DNA from: Oscillospiraceae bacterium
GTDB lineage: Bacteria; Bacillota; Clostridia; Oscillospirales; QAMX01
DNA length: 64,000 bases
Assembly (NCBI GenBank): GCA_015067825.1
Contig: SVLQ01000001.1
Location: 324,485 to 388,484, forward strand
Reading direction: 5' to 3'
A program made the translations under genes and the position numbers. Below the pieces are notes generated by a model, which saw only the letters and a program-made list of their open reading frames with translations, made no database searches and was not told the origin of the DNA. Of this stretch, positions 1-7,545 are shown one piece after another; position 1 is the stretch's first letter; each line of letters starts with the position of its first letter.

Positions 1-429
1 TCGCAAATGCGTAACATCTCCGGAAAAATCGCCGCAGATCTCGCCCAAAAAGACGTAGCTGCCATAGCGTTTGGTGAGCAACAGACCGTTTTCGCCGATC
101 TCGCCCAGCCCGGCGGCGGCAGCAAGCGCCACCTCGCGAAACGGCGAAACGTCGGCGTAGTTTGCCAGGCAGGCTTCTTTTGCACCGCAAACCACAACAG
201 CATCGGCAAACAACGCCCGAAGAACGCGGTGATAGTCGCGGCCGCGGGCATACTTTGAGATCTCACCCTCGGTATTGCCGCAGAAATACGGCACCGCGGC
301 AAGAATCACCGTGCTCCCCTGCGGCAGCTTTGCGCCGGGCAACAGATAATCCCTCGCCTCGGTCATGGAAACCGCAGCGGTCAAAGCACCCGCATTTTCT
401 TCCAGAAAACGCCGGATGGCCGAGGTCAT
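1..429 (-). CDS. queG: epoxyqueuosine reductase-like protein, 5' part (partial)
   Basis: The first 143 codons of a gene that runs off the left window edge. The protein shows YARGRDYHRVLR at about residues 73-84, then a PFREVALAAAAGLGEIGENGLLL block and a YGSYVFLGEI block. These match the DUF1730 region of QueG, the cobalamin- and FeS-dependent enzyme that reduces epoxyqueuosine to queuosine at the tRNA wobble position. The C-terminal ferredoxin-like cysteines that would settle the call lie outside the window. The ATG overlaps the stop codon of the upstream ECF transporter gene (ATGA), implying translational coupling. Family membership is fairly secure; QueG itself rather than a QueG-like paralogue is an inference. 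Confidence 0.72.
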   Translation of the reverse strand, partial: MTSAIRRFLEENAGALTAAVSMTEARDYLLPGAKLPQGSTVILAAVPYFCGNTEGEISKYARGRDYHRVLRALFADAVVVCGAKEACLANYADVSPFREVALAAAAGLGEIGENGLLLTKRYGSYVFLGEICGDFSGDVTHLR

Positions 430-974
430 CGGTTTTCCTTTCCGATCAAGCCATCGAACATATGCGTTTTGCCAAGACGATACCAGACAAACCACAGAAC
501 AAACGAATAGAGTGGAATACTGGCAAGGCGCAGTGGCAGTTTCGTTACAAAAATCGTCCAATACGGCAAACCGTAGAACCCGCTCATGATCCAGCTGTTG
601 ATCAGAAGATCGCAGAAAACGGTCACGAGCGCGACCGAAATCAGAATGCGCACAAGCGATGCCGGCTTCTTCCAAAGCAGCAAGCCGTAGAGCACACCGC
701 GCAGCGCGCAGTTAGCCGTTACCGGCAAATAAAGGCTCAGACCGCCGCTGTTCAAAAGCATGCCGACAAGATCGCCGGCAACGCAGTTGACGAGTGCAAT
801 GATCGGCCCGAACAAGATCCCGCTCAAGCCATGCGAGAGAAACTGCAGGCTATAGCGGTCGTAGGGGTATATCTCCCAACGGAGAAAACGCGTAAAGATC
901 ACGTCGAGCGCAATCAAAAGCGCAGAAAACACAAGAATGCGCGTGCTTTTATACAGACTTTTTCTGCTTTTCAT
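426..974 (-). CDS. folT: ECF transporter S component, FolT family
   Basis: A 182-residue polytopic membrane protein with about five to six hydrophobic segments. It carries a DRYSLQFLSHGLSGILFGP segment followed by a conserved Asp (AGDLVG) and a small-residue stretch, typical of the folate-family S components of energy-coupling factor transporters. Such proteins bind a vitamin and dock onto a shared EcfAAT module, which is not in this window. GAGG lies about 11 bases upstream of the ATG. Coupling to a queG-like gene raises the alternative that the substrate is a pterin or queuosine precursor rather than folate; the substrate cannot be read from sequence alone. Confidence 0.72.
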   Translation of the reverse strand: MKSRKSLYKSTRILVFSALLIALDVIFTRFLRWEIYPYDRYSLQFLSHGLSGILFGPIIALVNCVAGDLVGMLLNSGGLSLYLPVTANCALRGVLYGLLLWKKPASLVRILISVALVTVFCDLLINSWIMSGFYGLPYWTIFVTKLPLRLASIPLYSFVLWFVWYRLGKTHMFDGLIGKENR

Positions 975-1020
975 GTAGTAAGATCCTCATATCGTAAAGA
1001 GCGGTTTGTGCTCACTTGTA

Positions 1021-2085
1021 TCATTCGTTATCCAGCGTCAGCTGCTGATTGGCTCCCATCGCCGTATGCGGCGGCTTCATGCCAAGGTGAGCATAGGCAG
1101 CAGGAGTGGCACAGCGGCCGCGCGGTGTGCGGTTCAAAAAACCGATCTGCATCAGATACGGTTCGTAGACGTCTTCGATCGTAGCGGCATCCTCACCGAT
1201 GGTCGCAGCCAAGGTTTCCAGACCGACCGGGCCGCCGTTGTAGTGTTCGATCACGCCTTTTAGCATCCGGCGGTCGAGCGCATCGAGGCCGAGCGCGTCG
1301 ATCTCGAGCATATTCAGCGACATATCGGCAACTTCTTTGGTGATGATCCCCTGCGCACGGATCTGGGCGAAGTCGCGTACACGGCGCAGCAGACGGTTGG
1401 CGATACGCGGCGTCCCGCGCGAACGCGCCGCGATCTCCAGCGCGCCGCCGGCTTCGATCTCGATCTGCAAGATCGCAGCACTTCTGCGCACAATCAGCGC
1501 GAGTTCTTCGGGCGTATAGAGTTCCAAACGCATGATCACGCCAAAACGGTCGCGGAGCGGGGCGGTCAGATTGCCCGCACGCGTCGTCGCGCCGATCAGC
1601 GTGAATTTCGGCAGCGAGATGCGCAGCGATTCAGCACCCATGCCTTTGCCCATGATGATATCGAACGCATAGTCCTCCATCGCCGGGTACAAAACCTCTT
1701 CGACCGCCGGATTCAGACGGTGGATCTCGTCGACGAAAAGGATATCGTTTTCATTCAGCTTAGAAAGCAGCGTGGCCAAGTCCTTCGCCTTTTCAATGGC
1801 CGGGCCGCTGGTCACACGCAGAGAAACGCCCATCTCGTTGGCGATAACGCCGGCCAGCGTCGTTTTGCCCAGTCCCGGAGGGCCGTAGAGAAGGCAATGA
1901 TCCATCGGTTCGCCGCGCAGACGCGCCGCGTTGATGTAGACGTTCAGCAACTCCTTGGCCTTGGACTGGCCGAGATATTCGTTCAGAACACGCGGCCGCA
2001 GCGCATTTTCCACGGCGCTGTCGCCGGTGACGGCAGCAGGCGTTATGATGCGGCTTTCGGTATCGTCGGAAAAAGTCAGCGCCAT
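1021..2085 (-). CDS. ruvB: Holliday junction branch migration ATPase RuvB
   Basis: 354 residues, normal RuvB length. Walker A is GPPGLGKTT near residue 69, Walker B is VDEIHR, sensor 1 is IGATTRAG, and the arginine-finger region is [11 protein letters not shown]. The C-terminal winged helix ends in FLNRTPRGR followed by a short tail. RuvB hexamers drive branch migration of Holliday junctions bound by RuvA; RuvC then resolves them. AAGGAG lies nine bases before the ATG. It is the last gene of a ruvC-ruvA-ruvB cluster, the common order in Clostridia. Confidence 0.98.
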   Translation of the reverse strand: MALTFSDDTESRIITPAAVTGDSAVENALRPRVLNEYLGQSKAKELLNVYINAARLRGEPMDHCLLYGPPGLGKTTLAGVIANEMGVSLRVTSGPAIEKAKDLATLLSKLNENDILFVDEIHRLNPAVEEVLYPAMEDYAFDIIMGKGMGAESLRISLPKFTLIGATTRAGNLTAPLRDRFGVIMRLELYTPEELALIVRRSAAILQIEIEAGGALEIAARSRGTPRIANRLLRRVRDFAQIRAQGIITKEVADMSLNMLEIDALGLDALDRRMLKGVIEHYNGGPVGLETLAATIGEDAATIEDVYEPYLMQIGFLNRTPRGRCATPAAYAHLGMKPPHTAMGANQQLTLDNE

Positions 2086-2112
2086 CGTCGGCAGCTCCTT
2101 TCAAAATCAGAA

Positions 2113-2718
2113 TCAGGTGTTTTTGAGGGCAAGACGAATGATCTCTTCGGTCGACTTGCCCTCGGCATCGGTCACACTGGCAACCGCCTTCTGTGCCTCC
2201 GGCCGCGAATAACCGAGCACGATCAGCGCGGATACAGCGGCTTCTTTGTTGCCGCTCATCACCGCCACCGGCTCTTCGCCGAGAGAACCGGCGAGTTCTT
2301 CCAGCTCCTCGCCCATCGACTTGGCAAGCTTATCCTTGAGTTCCAGAATAATGCGCTGGGCAAGTTTTTTGCCCACGCCCTGCGCACGCGTCAGCATTTT
2401 TTCATCGCCGTTGATTACGCCGAGAGCAAAGCGGTCGGGAGTTGTCACCGAGAGGATCGCCATCGCCGCTTTCGGGCCAACGCCGGAGATATCGATCAGC
2501 ATCAGAAAGCTGTTTTTCTCTTTCAGATCGGCAAAGCCAAAGAGCTCAACGGCGTCTTCGCGGACGTAGAGATGCGTAAACAGCCGCAGCTTGGCGCCTA
2601 CACGCGCCTGCGTCAAGGTATTGGACGAAACAGATAACCGATAGCCCACACCGCTGCAATCGATCACAACTGCCGACTGCAGAGCGTACGCCACGGTTCC
2701 TTCGATATAGTAATACAT
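2113..2718 (-). CDS. ruvA: Holliday junction DNA-binding protein RuvA
   Basis: 201 residues with the three RuvA domains. The N-terminal OB fold starts MYYYIEGTV. Domain II has two helix-hairpin-helix motifs (ISGVGPKAA and AQGVGKKLAQRIILELKDK). A flexible acidic linker leads to domain III (ALIVLGYSRPEAQKA), which contacts RuvB. The tetramer holds the Holliday junction open and loads RuvB. It sits 27 bp upstream of ruvB and 22 bp downstream of ruvC, so the three are very likely one transcript. Confidence 0.97.
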   Translation of the reverse strand: MYYYIEGTVAYALQSAVVIDCSGVGYRLSVSSNTLTQARVGAKLRLFTHLYVREDAVELFGFADLKEKNSFLMLIDISGVGPKAAMAILSVTTPDRFALGVINGDEKMLTRAQGVGKKLAQRIILELKDKLAKSMGEELEELAGSLGEEPVAVMSGNKEAAVSALIVLGYSRPEAQKAVASVTDAEGKSTEEIIRLALKNT

Positions 2719-2740
2719 CCGATCTTCCTTTCTCTCCCGC

Positions 2741-3229
2741 TCAGAGCGGTCTGCGGCCGAGCGGCGATGCCCCGTTGAGTGTCAAGGCAATGGCAAGGGC
2801 GTCGGCGGCGTCGTCGGGCTTGGGAATCTCCGGCAGGCGAAGGCGCAGACGCGTCATCTCCTGCATCTGTTTTTTGGTCGCCTTGCCGTAGCCGGTCACC
2901 GCCATTTTGACCTGCATCGGCGTATATTCGTAGATGGGAACGCCTTTCTCGCGCAGGGCAAGCAGAATCACACCGCGCGCCTCGGCAACGGCGATCACCG
3001 TCGTCTGGTTATGCTGAAAAAACAGTTCTTCCACGGCCGCCGCATCGGGTTTGAAATGGTCGATCAGCGTATGCATATCGCGGTAGATCACTTCCAGCCG
3101 TGCCGGCAGAGGCATCGACGCATCGGTCGTGATCGCACCATGGCCCAGCGGGCTCGCCACGCCGTTGACCGAGGTCAAAACACCATAACCGACGATCCCG
3201 AAACCGGGGTCGATCCCAAGAATGATCAC
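2741..3229 (-). CDS. ruvC: Holliday junction resolvase RuvC
   Basis: The RuvC fold begins IILGIDPGFGIVGYG (first catalytic Asp). It continues with VEELFFQHNQT (catalytic Glu), YTPMQVKMAVTGYGKATK, and ends with PDDAADALAIA (last two catalytic Asp). The enzyme nicks Holliday junctions symmetrically. An in-frame open stretch extends to 3487 but that part crosses the promoter and has no RuvC homology. I place the start at a GTG at 3229 (162 aa); a second GTG at 3238 is equally possible, since GGAG and GGTGAG lie just upstream. The cluster is driven by a promoter at 3312-3340. Confidence 0.95.
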   Translation of the reverse strand: MIILGIDPGFGIVGYGVLTSVNGVASPLGHGAITTDASMPLPARLEVIYRDMHTLIDHFKPDAAAVEELFFQHNQTTVIAVAEARGVILLALREKGVPIYEYTPMQVKMAVTGYGKATKKQMQEMTRLRLRLPEIPKPDDAADALAIALTLNGASPLGRRPL

Positions 3230-3311
3230 TGCTCTCACCGTCTCCGTTTCTTGTTTTTCCGATTCCGGACACCCAAACCACAAAAGGTCAAAAATACCCA
3301 TTGTTATGGAT

Positions 3312-3340
3312 ATTATATCACAAAACCAATGGGTACGCAA
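3312..3340 (-). promoter_or_regulatory. sigma-A-type promoter of ruvC-ruvA-ruvB
   Basis: On the minus strand the -10 is TATAAT (3317-3312) with an extended TGA just upstream. The -35 is TTGCGT (3340-3335), spacer 17 bp. The -35 is weak but the extended -10 compensates. A perfect 9-bp inverted repeat, TACCCATTG (3295-3303) and CAATGGGTA (3327-3335), brackets the -10 with 32 bp between equivalent positions, about three helical turns. It may be an operator. Confidence 0.7.
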
Positions 3341-3386
3341 GCCTCGTACCGGCGATTGCCGCTGTCTTTTCTCCCCCTGATTTTTC

Positions 3387-3415
3387 TTGACACAGCCCTC
3401 TTTCGGGTATATAAT
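3387..3415 (+). promoter_or_regulatory. sigma-A-type promoter of the MBL/DUF3006 operon
   Basis: The -35 is a perfect TTGACA (3387-3392) and the -10 a perfect TATAAT (3410-3415), with a 17-bp spacer. It lies about 60 bp upstream of the TTG start at 3474 and is divergent from the ruv promoter. Confidence 0.85.
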
Positions 3416-3473
3416 TAATGATAGAAAATGGCGTATTGTCAGTTCTTGACCGAAGCGAAAGTGAGGAGATTTT

Positions 3474-4433
3474 TTGAAGCGAATCAAGCGTTGGATCTGC
3501 GGACTGTTTGTTCCGATTCTGCTTTTGTTTTCCGGCTGTTCAGTGGCCTATGAGCTCTTAAAATCGCTGGATGAGCTGCGGCTCTCCGACTTGGAACAGC
3601 TCCTGTCCTCCTTCCTCGGCGATTCGGTGGAGCTGGCGGATGCAAACTTCGACTCCGATGCCCCGCTGCTGCAGGTTTACGTCATCGACTGCGGGCAGGG
3701 CGATTCGATTTTTGCGGTGTTCCCCACCGGCGAGACCATGCTTGTCGATGGATCGACGCAGGATAACGCCAAAGACGTGACAAAATTTCTGGACGCATTC
3801 AATATTTCCGCCATCGATTATGTTGTGGCGACCCATCCGCATGAAGATCACATCGGCGGTTTGGATGACTGTCTGGCCAAATACAAGGTCGGACAGATCT
3901 TTATGCCCGCGGTCGAACACACCACCGTCTCGTTTGAACGCCTGCTCGATGCCGTTGAGGCGCAAAACTTGCAGATCGACATTCCCGAAGCCGGAGAATA
4001 CATTGTCGGAGACAAAAATTCGACGTTCTCGGTGCAATGTTTGGCACCTAACAGCGCAGAATACGAAGAGATGAACAACTACTCGATTGTTTTGCGTATT
4101 GTCTACGGCGAGCGCGCCGTACTGCTCACGGGCGACGCCGAAGCTTTGAGCGAAGAGGAAATTTTGGCCGCCGGGTTTGACGTTTCGGCCGATGTTTTGA
4201 AGCTTGGGCACCACGGTTCGTCGACATCCTCCTCTGAAGAATTCATCGCGGCTGTCGCACCGACCTACGCGGTTGCCTCCTGTGGCAAAGACAACGACTA
4301 CGGCCATCCACATCGGGAAATCCGATCACTCGCGCAGAAGCTGGGTTGGATTTTCTACCGCACGGATACCGACGGCACCGTGGCAATTTTGAGTGACGGC
4401 AACGAGATTTCCGTTCAGGCACTCGGAAAATAG
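3474..4433 (+). CDS. ComEC-like metallo-beta-lactamase lipoprotein
   Basis: 319 residues. The N-terminus has basic residues, a hydrophobic core and a lipobox-like LLLFSGC, so it is probably an exported lipoprotein. The body is an MBL fold: VIDCGQGDSIF near residue 74, then THPHEDHIGGLDD, LLTGDAE and LKLGHHGSSTSS, as in the soluble C-terminal domain of ComEC and its stand-alone homologues. The metal ligands appear intact, so a hydrolase, possibly a nuclease, is likely; the substrate is unknown. The start is TTG at 3474, set by GAGGAG five bases upstream. The next gene is DUF3006, a recurrent partner of this family. Confidence 0.85.
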   Translation: MKRIKRWICGLFVPILLLFSGCSVAYELLKSLDELRLSDLEQLLSSFLGDSVELADANFDSDAPLLQVYVIDCGQGDSIFAVFPTGETMLVDGSTQDNAKDVTKFLDAFNISAIDYVVATHPHEDHIGGLDDCLAKYKVGQIFMPAVEHTTVSFERLLDAVEAQNLQIDIPEAGEYIVGDKNSTFSVQCLAPNSAEYEEMNNYSIVLRIVYGERAVLLTGDAEALSEEEILAAGFDVSADVLKLGHHGSSTSSSEEFIAAVAPTYAVASCGKDNDYGHPHREIRSLAQKLGWIFYRTDTDGTVAILSDGNEISVQALGK

Positions 4434-4447
4434 AAACGAGGGCTCGC

Positions 4448-4657
4448 ATGACGATTTTAGAACGTTTTGAACAAGATCTGGCCGTTTTGGAAACCGATGA
4501 CGGCCGCAAAACACTCCCGCGCACACAGCTTCCCGCCGATGCTGAAGTCGGCGATGTGTTGGTTTTGACCGCGGAAGGCTATACGGTGGATAAAACCGCC
4601 GCACAAAAGCGCCGAAAAAAGCTCTCCGAGCGGTTTCGCCGTTTGATTCGCCGATAG
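4448..4657 (+). CDS. DUF3006 domain protein
   Basis: 69 residues: a small N-terminal beta-rich part (ERFEQDLAVLETDDG, then LPADAEVGDVLVL) and a very basic C-terminal tail (KRRKKLSERFRRLIRR). It matches the DUF3006 pattern of short proteins encoded beside ComEC-like MBL proteins in Firmicutes. The biochemical role is not established; the basic tail suggests contact with nucleic acid or an acidic surface. It lies 14 bp after the MBL gene and is surely co-transcribed. Confidence 0.8.
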   Translation: MTILERFEQDLAVLETDDGRKTLPRTQLPADAEVGDVLVLTAEGYTVDKTAAQKRRKKLSERFRRLIRR

Positions 4658-4697
4658 GCACCGAAGTTTTATTCATTACGATCGAGGGGGTAATTTT

Positions 4698-5861
4698 TTG
4701 TCCGGTTTAAAGCTTTGGATCATTTCCATCTGTATGGTTTCTTTGCTCGTCTTCTGCTGGTATTTTTCGGAAACGCTGATGATGTTTTTGATTTCGGGAA
4801 CGCTGGCGTTTCTGCTTTCGCCGCCCGTCAACTTCCTGCAGAAGAAGATGAAGACAAAAAAACGCCTCCTGCCCACGGCGATCGTTTTCCTCGCCTCGCT
4901 GGCAATCGTTATTACGACGATCGCGCTGCTGGTCCCGGTGCTTTACGAGCAGATCGTCTCCGTGATCAAAAACATCGGCAGCTACGCCGCAACGTTTACC
5001 GATTTTCTCGACGGTCTGGCTGAGAAAGCGGTTGAATTCGGTCTGCCGGAGTCGCTCCTGAATTCTGTTGACAAGCTGACAACAACGCTGGAATCCTTCA
5101 TTGTTTCGCTCGTCACCAGCATCGGCGGCACGATTCTCGAGAAAACGCTTGGCGTTCTCGACATCATCATCTTCCTCTGCCTGACCTTTTACTTCATGCT
5201 CGACGGCCCCAACATCTTCCGCACCTTCGTCGGTCTCTTTCCGCAAAACGGCAGCATCCGCATCCAGCGTATTTCGTTGGAGCTTAAACTGCTCGTCTGG
5301 AACTACCTCAAGCAGCACTTTGTGATTTCATCCTGTATGTCGATTATCCTGATGATCGGGTTCTTCTGCTTTGGACTGGAGTACGGAGTCCTGCTCGCGA
5401 TCCTCGCGTTCTTCCTCGATTTCATCCCCTACTTTGGCTCGATCTTTTCCGGCGTAGTCGCCGGTGCGGTCGCACTCATCACCGGAGGTTTCGGCTATGC
5501 GGTTTGGGTCGTGTTGTTCGTGCTGATCGTTCAGCAGGTGGAAGGCAACATCCTGATGCCGATGTTCCAGGGCAAGACGGCTTCGGTCCACCCGCTCGCC
5601 ATCATCTTCTCCCTGCTCGCCTGCAGCCAGATCTGGGGTGTTTTCGGTATGTTTATCTCCGTTCCGGTTGCCGGACTGGTCAAGGTCTTACTGATCGAGA
5701 TCCGTGACCTTTACCGTTCGATCGATCGTCCGGGCGGTTTCGGCAGCGAAGACCCCGAAAATCCGGTATTGAGTCCGTTGATTGAGGCGGCCGAACACAA
5801 AAAACAGCACCCCAAGCTTTGGGTCAAACTTACAAATCTCCTTAAGCACAAGAAAAAATAA
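4698..5861 (+). CDS. AI-2E family transporter (permease)
   Basis: 387 residues with about eight predicted membrane segments. It shows the family layout: two N-terminal helices ending LAFLLSPPVNFL, a variable extramembrane section with GLPESLLNSVDKLTTTLES, then FLDFIPYFGSIFSG, a GNILMPMFQG segment and a terminal transmembrane run. Members are proposed exporters (TqsA-like) or Na+/H+ antiporters (YtvI/YdbI-like); nothing here fixes the substrate. The start is TTG at 4698, supported by GAGGGGG seven bases upstream. It follows DUF3006 by 40 bp and precedes nagB by 34 bp. Confidence 0.88.
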   Translation: MSGLKLWIISICMVSLLVFCWYFSETLMMFLISGTLAFLLSPPVNFLQKKMKTKKRLLPTAIVFLASLAIVITTIALLVPVLYEQIVSVIKNIGSYAATFTDFLDGLAEKAVEFGLPESLLNSVDKLTTTLESFIVSLVTSIGGTILEKTLGVLDIIIFLCLTFYFMLDGPNIFRTFVGLFPQNGSIRIQRISLELKLLVWNYLKQHFVISSCMSIILMIGFFCFGLEYGVLLAILAFFLDFIPYFGSIFSGVVAGAVALITGGFGYAVWVVLFVLIVQQVEGNILMPMFQGKTASVHPLAIIFSLLACSQIWGVFGMFISVPVAGLVKVLLIEIRDLYRSIDRPGGFGSEDPENPVLSPLIEAAEHKKQHPKLWVKLTNLLKHKKK

Positions 5862-5895
5862 CCAACGCCCCACAACAAAAAAAGGATGTATCTGT

Positions 5896-6651
5896 ATGAA
5901 AATTTCTATCAGCACCACTGCCGTTGAAATGGGACGTCTGGCCGCGATCGATGTCGCCCGGCGTCTGAACCAAGCCATTGCCGAACGAGGCTACGCCCGT
6001 CTGCTGCTCTCGACCGGCGCTTCGCAGTTTGAGATGTTTGAAAGCTTGATCGAACAGGACGTCGACTGGTCGAAAGTCGATATGTTCCACCTCGACGAAT
6101 ACATCAATCTGCCGATCACCCACCCCGCCAGCTTCCGCAAATATCTGACCGAGCGTTTCACTTCGCGCGTTCCGCTCAGAAATGTGTACTTCGTCGAAGC
6201 CGAAGGCGACCTTGACGCGATGCTTGCCAAGCTCAATGCCGAGATCACAGCTGCTCCGATCGACGTCGGTCTGATCGGTATCGGCGAAAACGGCCACATC
6301 GCCTTCAACGACCCGCCGGCCGATTTTAAAACGATGGATCCCTACATTGTCGTCAACCTGAATGACACCTGCAAAAATCAGCAGGTGCGCGAAGGTTGGT
6401 TTGCCACCCCTGCCGACGTGCCCGCACAGGCCGTTTCGATGTCGGTGCACCAGATCATGATGTGCCGCGCGGTCATTTCGGTCGTGCCGCGTGCGGTCAA
6501 GGCCGATGCGATCGCCAAGACCTTTGCCAACGCCGTCTGCAACGAGGTTCCGGCAACGATGCTCAAGATGCACCCCGACTGGACGCTGTACCTTGAGGAT
6601 CTCTCCGCGGCCAAGCTCGACCGCGCAGCTTGGGCCGAATACATGATCTGA
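5896..6651 (+). CDS. nagB: glucosamine-6-phosphate deaminase
   Basis: 251 residues. MFHLDEYINLP near residue 62 and LIGIGENGHIAFNDPP near 126 are the active-site signatures of NagB/SOL-family deaminases, with the catalytic Asp and His. NagB converts glucosamine-6-phosphate to fructose-6-phosphate and ammonia, channelling amino sugars into glycolysis. The ATG at 5896 gives the natural N-terminus MKISISTTAVEMGRLAA; longer reading in frame runs into the upstream gene. A strong terminator follows immediately. Confidence 0.93.
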   Translation: MKISISTTAVEMGRLAAIDVARRLNQAIAERGYARLLLSTGASQFEMFESLIEQDVDWSKVDMFHLDEYINLPITHPASFRKYLTERFTSRVPLRNVYFVEAEGDLDAMLAKLNAEITAAPIDVGLIGIGENGHIAFNDPPADFKTMDPYIVVNLNDTCKNQQVREGWFATPADVPAQAVSMSVHQIMMCRAVISVVPRAVKADAIAKTFANAVCNEVPATMLKMHPDWTLYLEDLSAAKLDRAAWAEYMI

Positions 6652-6660
6652 TCCAAGAAT

Positions 6661-6715
6661 CGGAGGCTGTCTGCCCCTTCACAGCAGACAGCCTCCGTGA
6701 TATTTCTTTTTTTGC
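6661..6715 (+). terminator. intrinsic terminator after nagB
   Basis: A perfect 14-bp stem, CGGAGGCTGTCTGC (6661-6674) with GCAGACAGCCTCCG (6684-6697), nine-base loop, then a run ending in seven T. The ribosome site of the next gene starts only a few bases later, leaving no room for a promoter between them. Confidence 0.9.
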
Positions 6716-6735
6716 AAAGGAGGTGAGAAAAAGAG

Positions 6736-7524
6736 ATGCGTTTTTCCAAGAGTCAACACACCGGTTCCGGCAATAATCAGAAGCGGATCGTCGCGTTCGT
6801 CGATTTTGAACACTGGTACTATTCGATGCAGAACCTGCACGGCAAAAAGCCAAACATCAGCGAGTGGTTTGCGCTTCTTTCGGCGCATGGCAGAATTATC
6901 GACTGTGTTTTCTTCGCTGATTTTTCGCAGTACGGGATCCGCGACGAGCTTGCAAAGATCCGTGCGATTTCCAATAAGATCATCGAAACCCGAAACCCCA
7001 ATCCCCGCCATCAAAAAGATTATACCGATTTTATTATGCTCGATCACATCTATCAGCGGGCGATGCAGGATAACAGCATTGACATGTTTGCGATCTTTTC
7101 CGGCGACGGACATTTCAGTTCGGTCGTTTCGTTTATGAAAAACTACTGTAAAAAAGAAGTCGGCATCTACGGCGTCAGCGGCGCGACCAGCCGCGTATTG
7201 AAGGATGCGGCCGACTGGTTCTTTGAACTGCCGGATTCCGGTTCCGAGCGCCACAAGCTCTGCGAAACGATCCTCGCGGTCATCAAACGCACCCAGCAAA
7301 GCACCGATCTCGGCTACGTCTCATATGCATCGACGGTCAGCAATGTCGCAGCGATGAAAAAGTTCCCGCCCAACGAGATTGAAGAAGCCCTTCAGTTTTT
7401 GATCGCAGCTGAGCTTGTCCGCCAGAACGAGCACCGTTTCAGCCTGACCAACCGCATTAAAACCCTCGTTCCCGATTGGGACAAACTCGCAGAAGCCGGG
7501 TATCGCCCGACACCTGAATTGTAA
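6736..7524 (+). CDS. NYN (LabA/PIN-like) domain protein
   Basis: 262 residues. After a short polar leader it reads RIVAFVDFEHWYYSM near residue 17 (first acidic residues), KDYTDFIMLDHIYQ near 94 and FAIFSGDGHFSSVVSFM near 118. These are the spaced acidic residues of NYN domains, a PIN-like nuclease fold. A C-terminal region from about residue 180 resembles a small winged-helix module (MKKFPPNEIEEALQFLIAAELV). Likely an RNA-processing or nucleic-acid-binding protein; target unknown. AAAGGAGG lies ideally before the ATG. It may be transcribed by readthrough of the terminator at 6661-6715. Confidence 0.82.
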   Translation: MRFSKSQHTGSGNNQKRIVAFVDFEHWYYSMQNLHGKKPNISEWFALLSAHGRIIDCVFFADFSQYGIRDELAKIRAISNKIIETRNPNPRHQKDYTDFIMLDHIYQRAMQDNSIDMFAIFSGDGHFSSVVSFMKNYCKKEVGIYGVSGATSRVLKDAADWFFELPDSGSERHKLCETILAVIKRTQQSTDLGYVSYASTVSNVAAMKKFPPNEIEEALQFLIAAELVRQNEHRFSLTNRIKTLVPDWDKLAEAGYRPTPEL

Positions 7525-7545
7525 GAAATAGTAAGGAGAATTGTT

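Noticed and set aside
162..1184. A 340-codon plus-strand open frame over queG-like, folT and ruvB
   Set aside because: It spans three minus-strand genes with strong motifs; no start signal.
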